Positions 33,862 through 46,056 of a stretch of DNA of 64,000 nt are shown in pieces. A program made the translations under genes and the position numbers. The DNA lies in NCBI GenBank assembly GCA_024195585.1, contig SWBL01000195.1:1-64000 (forward strand). The letters are read 5' to 3'. The notes under the pieces are model-generated. The model searched no databases. It worked only from the letters and a program-made list of their open reading frames with translations, and had not been told where the DNA came from. How positions within the stretch are numbered: the stretch's first letter is position 1; each line of letters opens with the position of its first letter. This stretch comes from Aureobasidium sp. EXF-3400. Its lineage: Eukaryota > Ascomycota > Dothideomycetes > Dothideales > Saccotheciaceae.

Positions 33862-35002
33862 ACGACACACTTTCGATACCCACACACCAATCAACAAATA
33901 CAAGGAAATAAAAAGGAGGGCAATAGACATATACACGACCTGCGATACACTATAGACGCTGCTTCTCGGATGGAAGCGCATTTGCATGACTAGAAAGATT
34001 AGACCGCGTTGGAGCAGCAGCTCCTTTCTTCGATGATACCTCGATTTGTATATTTAGCGCTTTTCTCTTCCTCTTTCACTTCTGCTCGATAGAAGCATAC
34101 CAAAAAACAATGCAAAATTTACAACAAAACTACATTCAAGTGTCGCTGTACAGATTGATCTCAAGACTTGACGTCCAGATTACCTTTTGAGCACCTAGCC
34201 CGTTGCTTGCAGGGCTATCCAATGAGCTTAACTCTGTGTTCGGTCCCGTTCCGCCCTCATGGATCTTGTTTGTATGAGGCGCCGCAACCCCGCTCCTCGG
34301 TTGATGATTGAGAAACACCAATCAGATGCATGTTTGGTTGAAAACGCTGGTTTTGTGTTCAATAAAGAGGCTTGGAGCGGAATTGATGCGTTAGCATGGT
34401 CTTCACCAGTTCTGGTGATGTTCTGGGATTGAATTTGAAGTCGAGAAATGGCTTGAATGACTATGTCGTTATGATTCCTGGGCAACCCTGATCGTACCTC
34501 CCGCACACCAAAAACCACCATTATCGTCGGTCTACATTTACACTCAGCCTTTGAGCATGTGCTAGCTATTGGGTAAAACATCATGAACAGGTATTGAGGT
34601 TATTGTGCATCTTAAGGCTGTCACCGTGGATCGATGTAAAAGTTGAGTTTTGTCTTCACTTTTCTCCAGGGTTTGATGCCAGTTGCATACTCTCGTGACG
34701 ATAATCAGAGCATTGCGTGAACAGCCATTGCAAAACATCGTGAGTCTTTCCTTGACATCGTGTTGTGCTCTCCAATAGAAAACAGGATGCCAGACAATCA
34801 GTTCATTAAAATGGTTATTTCGTGGACGTGTGACTCGATACAGTACCACCCTGACTCACAATCCCAGAGCCTCATCAACGCGTACAACCCGCCATCTCTT
34901 TTCTATCAATCACATAACCAACACTGAACCTGCAATTTCATTCGTGCTCTCCAATAATACCAACTTATTTGATTCACTCGAGCCGCGCTCTCAAGAGAAA
35001 CA
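33862..35002. other. Intergenic region, CCP1 to GNAT gene
   Basis: About 1.1 kb. It holds the CCP1 3' end and the promoter and leader of the acetyltransferase gene. The minus-strand frames (for example 34228-34584) show no recognisable content. Confidence 0.4.
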
Positions 35003-35503
35003 ATGTCATTCATCAAATCCTCCACATCCTCCCACCCCAACGCACCGACGATACAACTAGCTTCCCCCACCGACCTCCCGGCGACAACCTCTTTGATCTC
35101 TTTGGCCTATTCACCCTACCTTCCCCGCCTACACGGTCTAGTCCCAGCTCCCATGACCGCAGACTATGCCTCCTTGACTGCCTCCTCATCCCTGTATACT
35201 CTTATCGCCGACAATACAGTCGTAGGCTGTATATCTCTATCAGCCGCTACGAACCACTCAAGCGCATTAGAGATCAACAACCTAGCCATCCACCCCGAAT
35301 CACAAGGAAAAGGGTATGGAAAACTCTTGCTGGCGTTTGCAGAAGATATGGCTAAGGAAAGGGAGTTGAAGAGTTGTTGTCTTTATACCAATGTCAAGAT
35401 GGTGGAGAATGTGGCTTTGTATAAGAAGTTGGGGTATGAGGAGGTAGGCAGGTGGTCTGAAGATGGCTTTGAGAGGGTGTTTTTCGTAAAGGCATTGGCT
35501 TGA
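35003..35503 (+). CDS. GNAT-family N-acetyltransferase
   Basis: Small acetyl-CoA-dependent acetyltransferase. Motif A is clear: LEINNLAIHPESQGKGYGKLLLAFAED, with QGKGYG as the CoA pyrophosphate loop; motif B follows in the CCLYTNVKMVENVALYKKLGYEEVGR block. The N-terminal 60 residues are less conserved. Single exon, 166 aa, normal for a one-domain GNAT. The substrate cannot be told from sequence; bacterial homologues of this type often act on small amines. No targeting signal seen. Confidence 0.88.
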   Translation: MSFIKSSTSSHPNAPTIQLASPTDLPATTSLISLAYSPYLPRLHGLVPAPMTADYASLTASSSLYTLIADNTVVGCISLSAATNHSSALEINNLAIHPESQGKGYGKLLLAFAEDMAKERELKSCCLYTNVKMVENVALYKKLGYEEVGRWSEDGFERVFFVKALA

Positions 35504-35709
35504 GATGGTTGTAAAGGCAAGAGGATGATTCACGGTCGCTGAGAAGATTGGTTCGCGACAGCAAAGATCACAGATAACCGGCGGAAAGTAAAGTGTTATG
35601 GAAGTCTTGTAATAGAATCTATTCGTGGTCATGATATCGCTACTAAATCGCTAGAAAGAAAACACAAAGATAAGAAGACAGATCAAATGCTTTTTATCAT
35701 AAAGTCGTC

Positions 35710-37433
35710 TCATGACATCCAGGCCCAGAACTTGCCCATGATGGTCGTCGGTACGGGCTCGTCGAAGACTTGCTCGTCAATCTCCTTCTTGCCCGAATCA
35801 ATGTCGGCCTCGGCAGGTCTGACAAATCTCGGTCTGACGATCGCCTTGTGGCCAATGTACAACACAACAAACAGAATCAGACTGATATATGCGATGAAGA
35901 AGTTTGAAGTGTTCCAAGGGATGAAAGCGGTGAATCCTTGCGTGAAGATGATCAAGACCCAGAAGAAGAGTCCGTAGTAGGTGAACCACGGCTGAAGCAT
36001 AGCCTTGTACGGCAGAGTGTCTCTGGAAATGCCCTTTGCTCTCAAGATTCTCATGAAGGCGAGGTGGGAGGCCAAAATACACGCCCAAGCGATGAATCCT
36101 GCAACACCAGAGATCTGGATGAGCCAGTTGAAAGCAACACTGCCACTGGATGAGACATTCATGAAGCCGAGAAGACCGAATAGCGAAGTGAATGCAATGG
36201 CGTACACGGGAACCTGACCCTTGGTGATCAGGAACCACTTGGGAGCGAAACCTTCACCAGCGAGTCCGACGAGAATTCTAGATGCGGAGTAGACGTTCGA
36301 GTTGGCAGCACTCAACACAGTGCAGAGCAAAACAGCGTTGATTATGCCTGGGAGGGTCTTTACACCAGCAAGCTTAGCGGCGATGACCAGAGGTGAAGCA
36401 GTGGCATCACTACCACCAGCACGCAGTTGCTCGTTGTCGTAAGGAACCAGGAGACCGATGAAGAAGATCGTGAAAACGAAGAAAAAGATAATGCGGAAGA
36501 AAGTCTTGCGAATGGCCGCAGGAATGGTCTTGCGAGGGTTGTATGTCTCGCCGGCAGCAACTGCGACCAACTCGGTTCCGGAATATGAGAAACCAGCTTG
36601 GATCAGAACCGACCAGAAGCCGACAAACTTGGCAAGAGCGGTGCTTCTGCCACCATCGACAAGGTAAGGTGCGAAGGCACCAGGATTCCTCCACGTCTCG
36701 AAGCCAAGGTATCCGTGTTGACCAGCTCCAGCATCGATACAGATAGCGAAGATCATGAATCCGAGGACGGTGATGACCTTGATAAGAGCAAAGTAGAACT
36801 CGATCTCTCCGTAGAACTTGACTGGCATAAAGTTGGCGGCAGTGATGACGATCCAGAAGCAGCCGATGAAGATGGCTTGACTCAAGTCAGGTCGCCAGTA
36901 TTGAATAATGATACCACTCGCAGTGAGTTCGAGGGCGTAACAAGATGCCCAAGCCCACCAATAGATCCAGCCCATAGAAAAACCGAGCGAAGGGTCGACG
37001 AAACGGCTGGCGTATGCGGTGAAAGCTCCAGTAACAGGAAGGAATGCGCACATCTCTCCCAATGATACCATGACAGAGTATACAAGCGTGCCAACGAATG
37101 CATAGGCAATCAGAGCTCCGGCAGGGCCTGCGTTGGCAAGAGCTGTTCCTGATCCGATGAACAATCCAGTACCAATGGTACCACCTGATTGATCGTGGTC
37201 AGTGAAAGGTAGAGGAGGTATTATAGCCGGGCAATGGTACCAATTGCAATCATCTGCAAATGTCTAGACTTGAGCTGTCTAGACAGCTGATGTGTGGTTC
37301 CTCGTTCGACAGCATGGTCCAATGAGCCGGAACTCGAGTCCCAGGTGTTCTTCTCGTTCACATCGAACTCCTTGGGTGGTTGTGCTGCCATAGCATTTGG
37401 TATAGTGTTGTCCGGCATGGCTTGTATCGGCAA
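35710..37433 (-). CDS. Amino-acid permease, YAT/APC family
   Basis: Plasma-membrane amino-acid:proton symporter with about 12 TM segments. The family signature GGTIGTGLFIGSGTALANAGPAG is assembled across the splice site, followed by SLGEMCAFLPVTGAFTAYASRFVDP and the GFSYSGTELVAVAAGE block of TM6. Overall it looks closer to dicarboxylic or general amino-acid permeases (Dip5/Gap1-like) than to proline permeases, but specificity is uncertain. Exons 37433-37241 and 37184-35710, intron 37185-37240; 555 aa, or 550 if translation begins at the second Met (37418). The intron is bounded by an 11-nt direct repeat (see findings). Its 3' end faces the GNAT gene. Confidence 0.92.
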
Positions 37434-37984
37434 TCGACTTCCTCGACTTGGATTGTGTGATGAGATGAAACAGTCAGAGAAGGCAAGTGAAAAGCGACGA
37501 AATCATCGTGCAGGGCCGACTTGGCCCAGCTCGGACCGTAAAATTTGCCTTGATGCTGTCAGACCTTTCAAGTACGTAAAATTTTGTAGATTCAACGTTG
37601 GGTGCCCCAGGATTTTCGCAGGATGGAGCTCGGTCTTTGCCCGACGGTAGCCGAAGTCGTATGAACCGATGATCGCGTGGAGGAGAGCATCAAAAGACAG
37701 GCCAAAGGAGAGGAATGATAGAGGTACGGATGCGAAATGGTTGAGGAAGGTCATGGCCGACCATATCGCGACGTCGAAGAGGAAGTTGATTCTCTGAACA
37801 GAGCGAGCGACAGTTTACGAGTACCTACATTGTGGAGGACGTGAAATACAGAGCAGAGCGCGTGCAGTAGATGTTGCGAAGGAGCATGTCAAGCGACAAG
37901 TGTAGAGTATATGTTTGATGAGATCTTGCGGTGATGAGTTGTCGAGGAACACGAATGCACACCGGATCTTTCTGTTTAGCTCAT
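37434..37984. promoter_or_regulatory. Upstream region of the amino-acid permease gene
   Basis: About 550 bases between the permease start and the ABC-transporter relic. It should hold the permease promoter. No gene seen. Confidence 0.35.
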
Positions 37985-38285
37985 CGTCGACTGCTCAAGA
38001 GGTTGACGGAGGATCAAGGAAGGAGCGCTCAACAAGGCCCGCGCACTTGCTCTCATTCCTTGGCAGCCCTGTCACGAGTCATGAGTCCTCCCTTCGTCAT
38101 CGTCGCATTGGAGATCCTACCTCTTGCTAGCTTAACATTCATACAACTCTTCAGAAAGTAATCATGTCTCTGATTCTTAGCTCTATTTTCTTTACCCTCG
38201 ATGACGGTAACGACTGTTTCTAGAATGAAGACGCCCTTCTCTTCTTGCTAGCCTGATGAACGCCTTTCGTTTAGCTCTCTTCAAA
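37985..38285 (+). pseudogene. Decayed fragment of a PDR-type ABC transporter
   Basis: Plus-strand translation in shifting frames matches the region between NBD1 and TMD1 of the intact PDR gene at 41377-46056. Recognisable pieces are EVDGGSRKE (intact EVFAASRKA), RTCSHSLAALSRV ([14 protein letters not shown]), SLTFIQLF (SLTFTQLF) and IMSLILSSIFFTLDDGNDCF ([20 protein letters not shown]), then a stop and ALLFLL. Nucleotide matches are close at 38129-38155 and 38161-38275. Several frameshifts and stop codons interrupt it, so it cannot code for a protein. The counterpart in the intact gene is about 44210-44500, on the opposite strand. Confidence 0.75.
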
Positions 38286-38424
38286 CATCGAGGGCTCTTA
38301 CTTGCTTCTGACCTGATGCATTTTATGATTGAGATGTGTAGAAGTATGGAACGAAAGTCGACATCTGATACTAAGATTCGCCTTTATCTTTTCTGGAGCT
38401 TACGAAATGTTCATGAATGCCACA

Positions 38425-40557
38425 TCAAGTCTTTTTCACCTTCTTTCCACCAGACTTGTTCATCTCTTTCTCAGCCATCTCGACCAACTTTGCATCCCTC
38501 CAAACACTGACCTTATCAACAGCTTCTCTAGGCTTCTTCCTATACAAGAGTAGGTACCCTTGCACATCAGACGGAGCGAACCTTCCCTCTGGCAATTCTG
38601 CAGCAAATCTCGTACTCAAGTCCTCCAGTTCATCTGTCGTAAGTGGTGGCTCTGCATCATCAAATTCAGCAATACCACCTGCCGTCTTCGTCACACCGGT
38701 CTTCAAAAAGAATGCTTTTGTAGTGACAGTGGGGACGTTATCTCCAGCATACATTCTCAAAAACAAACTCTTGATTTGGGAGGCAGTCGCGTGGGAGAAT
38801 GAGATCTGCATGTCGACTCTTCCTGCACGTACCAATGCTGGGTCGAGCTTTTCAGGGTGGTTGGTAGTCATGATGAGGATGCGACCTTCGTGTGTTGCTA
38901 CACCGTCAATCACGTTGAGTAGACCAGATAGCGAGATCTTGGATGTGGCATCATTGTCAGTGTCGGAAGAGGGTTTGTTCTTGCGGCTGCGATGACGTTT
39001 GCGAGATGGAGGTGGTGGCGGGGGAGGAGAAGTAGAGTGGATTTGACGACTCGCTGCGATGAGGGCGCGGGCGAGCGAGTCGACGGTGAGAGGACTATGA
39101 TTGCGATGTTGGAAAGATGGTGAAGAAGACCTGGAGGTTGTATATGAAGTGCTTCTCGTGCCGTTGTGCAAGGTTGAGATGTGTGCGTCTGAGGCTTGGG
39201 ATGCGCTTCTGCCGTTAGTAATGATAAGGGCCTTGGTTTGACTGACGTTGGAAGGCGCAGTCTGATCGATGTCTTGAGTTGCATCACCATTGATGTGACT
39301 CTTGACCGCACCGCCATCTGGGACAGTCGACCTTCCGAAACCATTGACGATAGTTGGTCCCTTGACAACGGCACGACCTCTGCTCTTGCTTCTGCCAACC
39401 TCTGTCTGCACCGAATCTTCATCATCACTTTCGTGTTCTGTGTCAGAATCAGAATCGGAATCATCCTGCCGTTTCTTGATACCAGCTGCATCGATGTCTT
39501 CGAACAAGACGATACACCTCTTTGGCAAATTGTTGAACAATCTTGACAGCATGCTCTCAGTCAGAGTTTTGTCCATAAGGTTGATGATGTGAATATCCAG
39601 ACCAAAGATACCGGCAAGCGAGAAACTCAAGCTGGTCTTGCCTGTACCAGGAGGACCAGAAAACAGATAGCCACGACGATATGGGATACCACGAGAAGCA
39701 TACCACTTCGAGCTCAACGGGTGCAGGTACTCATTCATATCCTGCAAGATGCGTGACTTTTGTTCTGGGTCCAGGATTACTGTGTCAAGATTGCGGGAAG
39801 GGCGCTCAGAACTTCTCATCCACCCATTCCAGCGCTCTTCTGCTGGTACACGGATGATGGTCTTGGAGCCTTCTTTGCGAACAGTCCAAGCCTTGACGTC
39901 GTTGAGCAGCAGCTTGATCGGGTTGGTGGAGATGCCAATACAACAGAGATTCATATGAGACTCTGTACGTTCAACACCATCGTTACCACGGGTAGTGAAC
40001 TCATTCTTTCTAAACTGGAAGGTACCGCGCGGAGTTGAGAACCAGAATTGACCATGATCAGGCTCGTAGCGAGGTGGAACGCGTGCAGCAGTTTTAGAGA
40101 AGTTGAAGTAGCCATGCTCACCGACGGCGACTTTGGAAAGCATATCCGCGTCCTCCTTTTCATCTTCATCGTCAGAGTCTTCCAGGCATGCATACTGGGT
40201 ACGAGCAGTAAGCGAACGCTTAGAGAGGTCGGGTCGAGTAGCTGCTATCCACTCAAGAACTGTGGTGTACAACTCATCACTGCCTTCGATGTGTACAGAG
40301 CTTGTGAAATAGTCGAGAAATGTCTTGTAGAGTCGACTCCAGATGAAGTCGACGGCACTCTTGGCGATGAAGAAGAAGGCAACACAGGTCATGATCAGAC
40401 TCACGTCAAAGCCAAGCCATTGTTGTGCGGCATTAGCAAAGAGACTGTAACCTGGGACAACCGCTTCGAGGAGTTTGATGGGCAGATCGCTGACATCGGT
40501 GCCATTTCCAGAGGGTAGAGCAGTGATAAGCTGACGACTTAGGTAGAACAGATCCAT
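38425..40557 (-). CDS. BCS1-type AAA ATPase with long insert
   Basis: Related to mitochondrial Bcs1, which translocates the folded Rieske protein during complex III assembly; fungi also have several Bcs1-like paralogues of unknown role, and this is more likely one of those. One TM segment at about residues 45-65 (VSLIMTCVAFFFIAKSAVDF), BCS1 N domain (about 70-290), Walker A GPPGTGKTS near residue 301, Walker B VLFEDIDAAG near 350, and the sensor region LIMTTNHPEKLDPALVRAGRVDM. Between Walker B and KISLSGLLNVIDG lies an insert of about 180 Ser/Arg/Asp-rich residues absent from yeast Bcs1 (456 aa). Single exon, 710 aa. The frame is open upstream to 40674, but the ATG at 40557 is the first with a plausible N-terminus. 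Confidence 0.88.
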   Translation of the reverse strand: MDLFYLSRQLITALPSGNGTDVSDLPIKLLEAVVPGYSLFANAAQQWLGFDVSLIMTCVAFFFIAKSAVDFIWSRLYKTFLDYFTSSVHIEGSDELYTTVLEWIAATRPDLSKRSLTARTQYACLEDSDDEDEKEDADMLSKVAVGEHGYFNFSKTAARVPPRYEPDHGQFWFSTPRGTFQFRKNEFTTRGNDGVERTESHMNLCCIGISTNPIKLLLNDVKAWTVRKEGSKTIIRVPAEERWNGWMRSSERPSRNLDTVILDPEQKSRILQDMNEYLHPLSSKWYASRGIPYRRGYLFSGPPGTGKTSLSFSLAGIFGLDIHIINLMDKTLTESMLSRLFNNLPKRCIVLFEDIDAAGIKKRQDDSDSDSDTEHESDDEDSVQTEVGRSKSRGRAVVKGPTIVNGFGRSTVPDGGAVKSHINGDATQDIDQTAPSNVSQTKALIITNGRSASQASDAHISTLHNGTRSTSYTTSRSSSPSFQHRNHSPLTVDSLARALIAASRQIHSTSPPPPPPPSRKRHRSRKNKPSSDTDNDATSKISLSGLLNVIDGVATHEGRILIMTTNHPEKLDPALVRAGRVDMQISFSHATASQIKSLFLRMYAGDNVPTVTTKAFFLKTGVTKTAGGIAEFDDAEPPLTTDELEDLSTRFAAELPEGRFAPSDVQGYLLLYRKKPREAVDKVSVWRDAKLVEMAEKEMNKSGGKKVKKT

Positions 40558-41376
40558 GCCGTGCGACTGGAAGGTCGACGTGGCTGTACAAATAGATCGA
40601 GAGAAGAAACTTTGACGGTGCCGGTGTCCGAGGTAGGTCGGCGAGGTGTCAGACACCGCAAGCAGTTGTGGCAAACTTGTTCACAGTAGGCTTGTGATGA
40701 GATGGAATACACTGCGAAGAAAGGGCCGCAAAGCCTTACCTTATGTATACTCGAGTAATCTACAGCTGCCACATGGATGACTTACCGCGTCTCAAACATC
40801 GGCGCTTCTGCAGTCATTCTTTAGGCGGCAATCTCGGATGGTCGTTTGCTTGCAGCATGTCAAAATGCACCACGCCTTTCTGCATAGACAGCTTGGTATG
40901 CGCTATTGTCTCGAACATTCGTAAAGTCTAGCGTTTAGGCATCAATCAGCCGCAGTAGTCGCCTGGTGTTGGCTGATAGGTCGAACAGAAAGGTGCGAAG
41001 ATGTCCGCTGCGGGGTGACAAAGGGGTGGGCGGGAGAGACACCGCATCCCACGTGTTGAGAGACTGGATGATTGGATGGCCACTCTCCAAACGAGACACT
41101 TGCATGTGAACAATGCAGATGCAGGAATATTTTGACAGGTCTCAATGCTCCGAATCAAGCTATGACGTGCAAAGGTGACAAGCAAAGAAGATGTGATAAA
41201 ATAGTAGAATATGTATTTTGCAATATGTGTTCCTCTAGTGTAAGAAAAGGACAGGGTATAAACAAGTCAGACTAAATGAATAGAACAAGAATCGCCAAAA
41301 TGCAAAAGGCACCTCTATCCGAAGCGGAGAAGTAGCAACTGTAATCTAAAACAGGAATGGTCGAGCAAACAACTGT
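40558..41376. other. Intergenic region, PDR transporter to BCS1-like gene
   Basis: About 820 bases holding the 3' end of the ABC transporter gene and the promoter of the BCS1-like gene, both minus strand. No gene or repeat seen. Confidence 0.4.
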
Positions 41377-44300
41377 TTACTCGCTCTTTGCCTTCTTTGG
41401 CTTTTTGGGCACACGAGCGAGCCAGTAGATACCGACAGCAGCAAAGGCATTGAAGATGATGAAGGCCCACATGATACCGAAGTTTCTCCACCGGTGGCTG
41501 TAGGAAGAGCTGACTGCGGCAAGGAAAGAGTTTGTATCTGCGATCTGGCAGAACTGGCAGTCCGAGGTCTGGCTTTCCTGGAGGTAACCGCCGAATTGGG
41601 CGATCCAAGGAGCCATGAACTGACCACAAGTCTGGCCTGCGGGTGATCTGAAGTTGAGGTACTCGTTGGAGGCACAGACCACGTCGGTGTTGGCAACTGC
41701 GACGGACAACATACCGTCGACCAGGTAAGAGAAGGGCGACAGGCGGTACATGAAGATCCAGAAGCCAGGCATCACGGTAGGTCCGACCAGGACACCACAG
41801 AAGATCAAGGTCAGGGAGAACATCAAGTTGGCAATGTTACCACCGGTCTCAGCGAGATCGATACCAGCAATGACCATGTTGGTGAAAGTCGAGGTGAAGA
41901 GAAGGAATTGCCAGACGAACAGGAAGAAGAGACCACCACGCTCGGTGACTGCGTTGGTAGGGACAGCGTTGCGGTAAAGGCCGATGGGGTAGTAGAAGCA
42001 GAAGAAGATGATCACAGCTCCGAGAGAGTTCCAGGGCAGCTCGACGATGATGTTGCTCAACATGAACGCCTTCCAGGAGTAAGTCTTGGAGGGGCGCTCG
42101 CGAACCTCGTACAGAGCACGCTGGGTGACGAAGTGGGGCATAATTTGCTGGACGAGTTGACCGAAGATGGTGAACAGCATGAAGATGGAGAACACTAGAT
42201 ACTGTTAGCATGGTTATTACATGGAAGGATCTTTGCTTTACGTACTTTGGTTCTGGAGACCTTGTTGCGAGTTCGGGGCCTTGAAGAAGACGAATCCAAT
42301 GAAGAGAGCGGAGAAAGTACACAAAGCGAGCTTGGAGAAGATGTAACTGGGCGTTCTCCAGTACTGAATGAAGACACGCTTGGTGACCTCGACGAACTGC
42401 ACACCGAAAGGAGCAGCAAATTCGCGGAAGCTGGTCTGGTCGTTGGGGTCGGTCGAGGGCTGAGTCTGCTGGGGACGTTCGTGGTGAAGTCTAGCAAGCT
42501 CGGCCTTGGTGTTGCGGTATTCCTCGCTGTCGCGCCAGGTCTGGTGCCAGTCGATGTCGGTGTGAGATCCAGGAGCGGCGCCAATAACCTCGAGCATCCA
42601 TTCGGCAGGGTTGGCGTCTGGGGGACACTTGAAGGCACCGTTGCGCTCGAAGTAAGAGGTCAGGACGTGCGAGCCCTGACCGACCTCACCGAAGTAGATA
42701 GTTTTGCCACCCTTAGCAAGGAAAAGAAGACGATCGAAGCGCTGGAACAACATGGCAGAAGGTTGGTGAATAGTACAGAGAATGGCCTGTCCGGACTTGG
42801 TAAGCTTTTCCATCAGATCACAGATAGCCCAGGAGGTTTGCGAATCGAGACCAGAGGTAGGTTCGTCAAGGAACAAGAGCAATTCAGGCTTAGCAGCGAG
42901 TTCGACACCGATGGTCAAGCGCTTACGCTGTTCTACGTTGAGACCTTCACCAGGAACACCGACGACAGCGTCAGCGTAGGCTTCCATGTCGAGGAGCTTG
43001 ATAACCTCATCAACGTAGTCGAGCTTTTCCTGACGAGAGACGTGTGCGGGTTGACGGAGAAGGGCACTGAAGTTGAGAGCTTCACGAACGGTCGAAGTTT
43101 GAAGATGGAGATCCTGCTGTTGAACGTAACCGGTTTTTCTCTGGAACGAATCATCACGTTCACGTCCATCAACGAACATGCTGCCAGAAATTATGCCCAT
43201 GGTTACACGTGTAGCAAGTACATCGAGCAGTGTGGTTTTGCCTGCACCAGACACACCCATCAGGGCGGTCAAAGTGCCGGGTTTGACCCAACCATCGACG
43301 TGATCGAGGATTCTACGGTCTTCCTTCTTAATCTTGATGTCGTAGCACACATCCTCCCAGTGGAAGATGGCAGTCTGCTTCTGGATGATGTCGGTAGCCT
43401 CAGTGTCACCTTGGTGCTTTTCAGCAACGGCTTGGCTAGCACCAGCGGCCTCAATATCGTCGGCGGAGTTCTTGGTAAGGACAGCAGGTGCATGGCCTCT
43501 GCGGAAGACGAGGACCTCACCCTTGGACTTCTTGGCAGAGATCAACTCAGTAGCTCCCAAATAGAAGCACATCAGACCGAGCATGAAGGCGATCACGATA
43601 CCGAAGTTGCGCCACTTGTGGCTGTGGTAGTAGCCGAATGATGAGTTGATGTAGGCGTCTCCATTGACAAAGTTTTGTCCCGCAATGGCGCCAACTGTGC
43701 TGCAGACCTGGGTCGATTGGTCATAAGTACCGTAGGTGGGCACGGGTGCCGAACAGGGGTAATCTCTGCCGTGGAACTCGTTGATCATAAGAGCCTCGAA
43801 TCCATAGGCTACAGGGTCAAGGTAGTTGATCCATCGACTCCAGCCAAGCATGTAGCGGGTGGGAATGGTGAAACCGGTGAAGATGACAATGGCCAAAATC
43901 AAGATAGCTGCAGGAGCCATGGCTTGAGAAAGAGTACGCGAAACCGAGGCGATCGTTCTGAACAACATACTCATGGTCAAAGTCAGGAAGAAAGAGATGA
44001 GCAGAAAAAAGAAGAACGCTCCAGGTTCGCGACGAAGGTTGGTCATGAAGTAGAGCGTCAGATTGAAGATGATTGCGTTCAGAATCTTGTAAGGCATATC
44101 CGTAAGCATAGAAGCGAAAGCCTCAGCAGAAGGATGGTAGAGAGCATAGCGAGAATGCTTCTCGACGATGGGTCTTTGAGCGTAGAGGGTCAAAATCTCG
44201 AGAGCGGAACCGAAAGCGTTCATCAGAATAGCGAAGAAGAGAAGAGCACCTCTGCTGTAGAAAGAGTCGGTGCCGTCGTCGAGGTTGAAGAAGAGAGAGC

Positions 44301-46056
44301 CAATGACTAGCGACATGATAAAGTTTCCAAACAACTGCGTAAATGTCAAGCTAGGGTCTCCAATCAAGCGTTGGAAACCACGCCAAAGACATAACTTGAC
44401 TTGCTGGACGTAAGACAACGTGTAAGGAGAAGCGGTACGCTGGCCCTTGGCCTTCTGGGCCTTGCGTGAAGCAGCGAAGACCTCAGTTGATTCTCCACCG
44501 AAGGGGTATTTTCTGTCGAATTCATCGATTTGCTGCAGGAGGCGTTCGCGCTGAGGGCTAGCCTTCCAGCAAGCAGCAAACTCATCAGGAGTTCTGGGCA
44601 CTCTGCTCTCCCAGCCCTTGCGGACAACACGTTCCTGAGCGGAAGTCATAGAGGTAAGGAAATCGGCGTCAGTCTGCCGATCAGGGCAATCGAAGCCTAA
44701 ACCTTCGAAGTACTTCTTTGCTTCAGTGGTACCACCGAAGAAGATTTGACGACCCTCGTACAGAACAATGACCTTGTCGAAGAGGTCATAAGCAGCACCA
44801 GGTGCTTGGTAAATGGCAACCATAGGAGTGGTGCCGAAGAATTCGGAGGAGAGACGCAGGGTCTTGCAGAACTCAACAGCGTTGGCACTGTCGAGACCAC
44901 GAGTCGAATTGTCCCAAGCTTGCAGAGGAGCGCCGCTCAACGCGGCTTCGGCGATCGAAACACGCTTTCTCTCACCACCAGAAACACCACGAATGAAGTC
45001 GTTTCCAACCTGAGTGTTGATTGTGTGAGAAATACCGAAAGTGGCCATGATCATATCTCTGTTGACTTCGGCCCATCTGACCTTTGAGAGGCCACCAGGA
45101 ATAGTGTGAGGAGCACGGGCGCGGGCTGCAAAGTACAAAGTGTCGCCAACGGTCATGTTGGGGAAGTGGACATCGACCTCAGCGGTGTAGATGGCCTCAC
45201 CGCGGTATTTGGTGTTCATGTCCTTGGCTTCAATACCCTGGTAGTTAAGGTATGATTTCTCGTCGACATTGAAACCATGGGTCTCTCCAGCGATGGTCTT
45301 GAGGAAAGTTGAGCATCCAGAACCAGGCGGACCGAGGACCACAAGCATTTCGCCAGGGTTGACAACACCCTCAAAGTCGCGAAGAATGTCAATTCTTCTC
45401 TGTTTCTCCAGACCCATCAACTTCTTGACTCCACCAACGACTTCGAGGGCGATGTTGGAAACAGTCTTCTGGTAATCTGAATCGGCACCGAAACCGTGGA
45501 CGTTCAAGTTCTTGAAGGCAATACCGGCGGTGCGTTGTTTCACACCCTCTCTTTGGTTCAGCTTGTACATGGACTTGACCCACTCGCGAGCATTGAATTG
45601 ACTCGAGGCGGGGTTGAGTGGTGACTCTCCGTCATATGTGAATGGATCGTCTGGTGCTTGTGACATAGTACGACTCAGGACTCTTGCAATCTCGTGGACC
45701 TTTTCATCCCTCTCGTAGGCAGCCTCGCTCTGGGACGATGATGGTGACTCTGCTGGCTCGAGGTCCATCTTCTCGTTGGATGGCGGGATGCCATCGGGGT
45801 AGTATGTGCCATCGTGGATTCCAGAATGTGAGTAGTCTTGTTGTTCGGTAGTAAATGTCGTCGAGGTCTGGCGAGAAGCAGGGATGCGTGAATGCTCTGT
45901 ATGGCGGTCGGTGTTCAAGTGTGTATCCCGGGTCGAGTTGTCGGCTTGTTCGTGGTGTTCATCGTGTTGGAAGGCAGTACCTCCAAGGGCACTCACGCCA
46001 CTACGTTGGTTTTGACCATCGTAGTTGTTGAAGGCGAAGTTACCCACAAGCGACAT
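41377..46056 (-). CDS. PDR/CDR-type ABC drug transporter (ABCG, full size)
   Basis: Plasma-membrane efflux pump with (NBD-TMD)2 order, exporting hydrophobic toxicants such as azoles or plant defence compounds; related to yeast Pdr5 and Candida Cdr1. NBD1 has the degenerate Walker [13 protein letters not shown] (Cys in place of Lys), signature [13 protein letters not shown] and Walker B-like [17 protein letters not shown]2 has canonical [12 protein letters not shown], degenerate signature [12 protein letters not shown] and [15 protein letters not shown]. This asymmetry, with one competent ATP site, is normal for fungal PDR pumps. Each TMD has six predicted helices and a large last extracellular loop with Cys residues. 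Exons 46056-42246 and 42194-41377, intron 42195-42245; about 1542 aa. Decayed copies of part of such a gene lie on both sides. Confidence 0.96.

Noticed and set aside
32746..33987. 413-codon open frame opposite to cytochrome c peroxidase
   Set aside because: It is a mirror of the strongly C-ending codon use of CCP1 and has no domain of its own.
42247..43641. 464-codon plus-strand frame inside the PDR transporter
   Set aside because: Antisense shadow of NBD2 and TMD1; its sequence has no independent family match.
41377..46056. Cys in the first Walker A as a sign of an inactive pump
   Set aside because: This degenerate NBD1 is normal for fungal PDR transporters.
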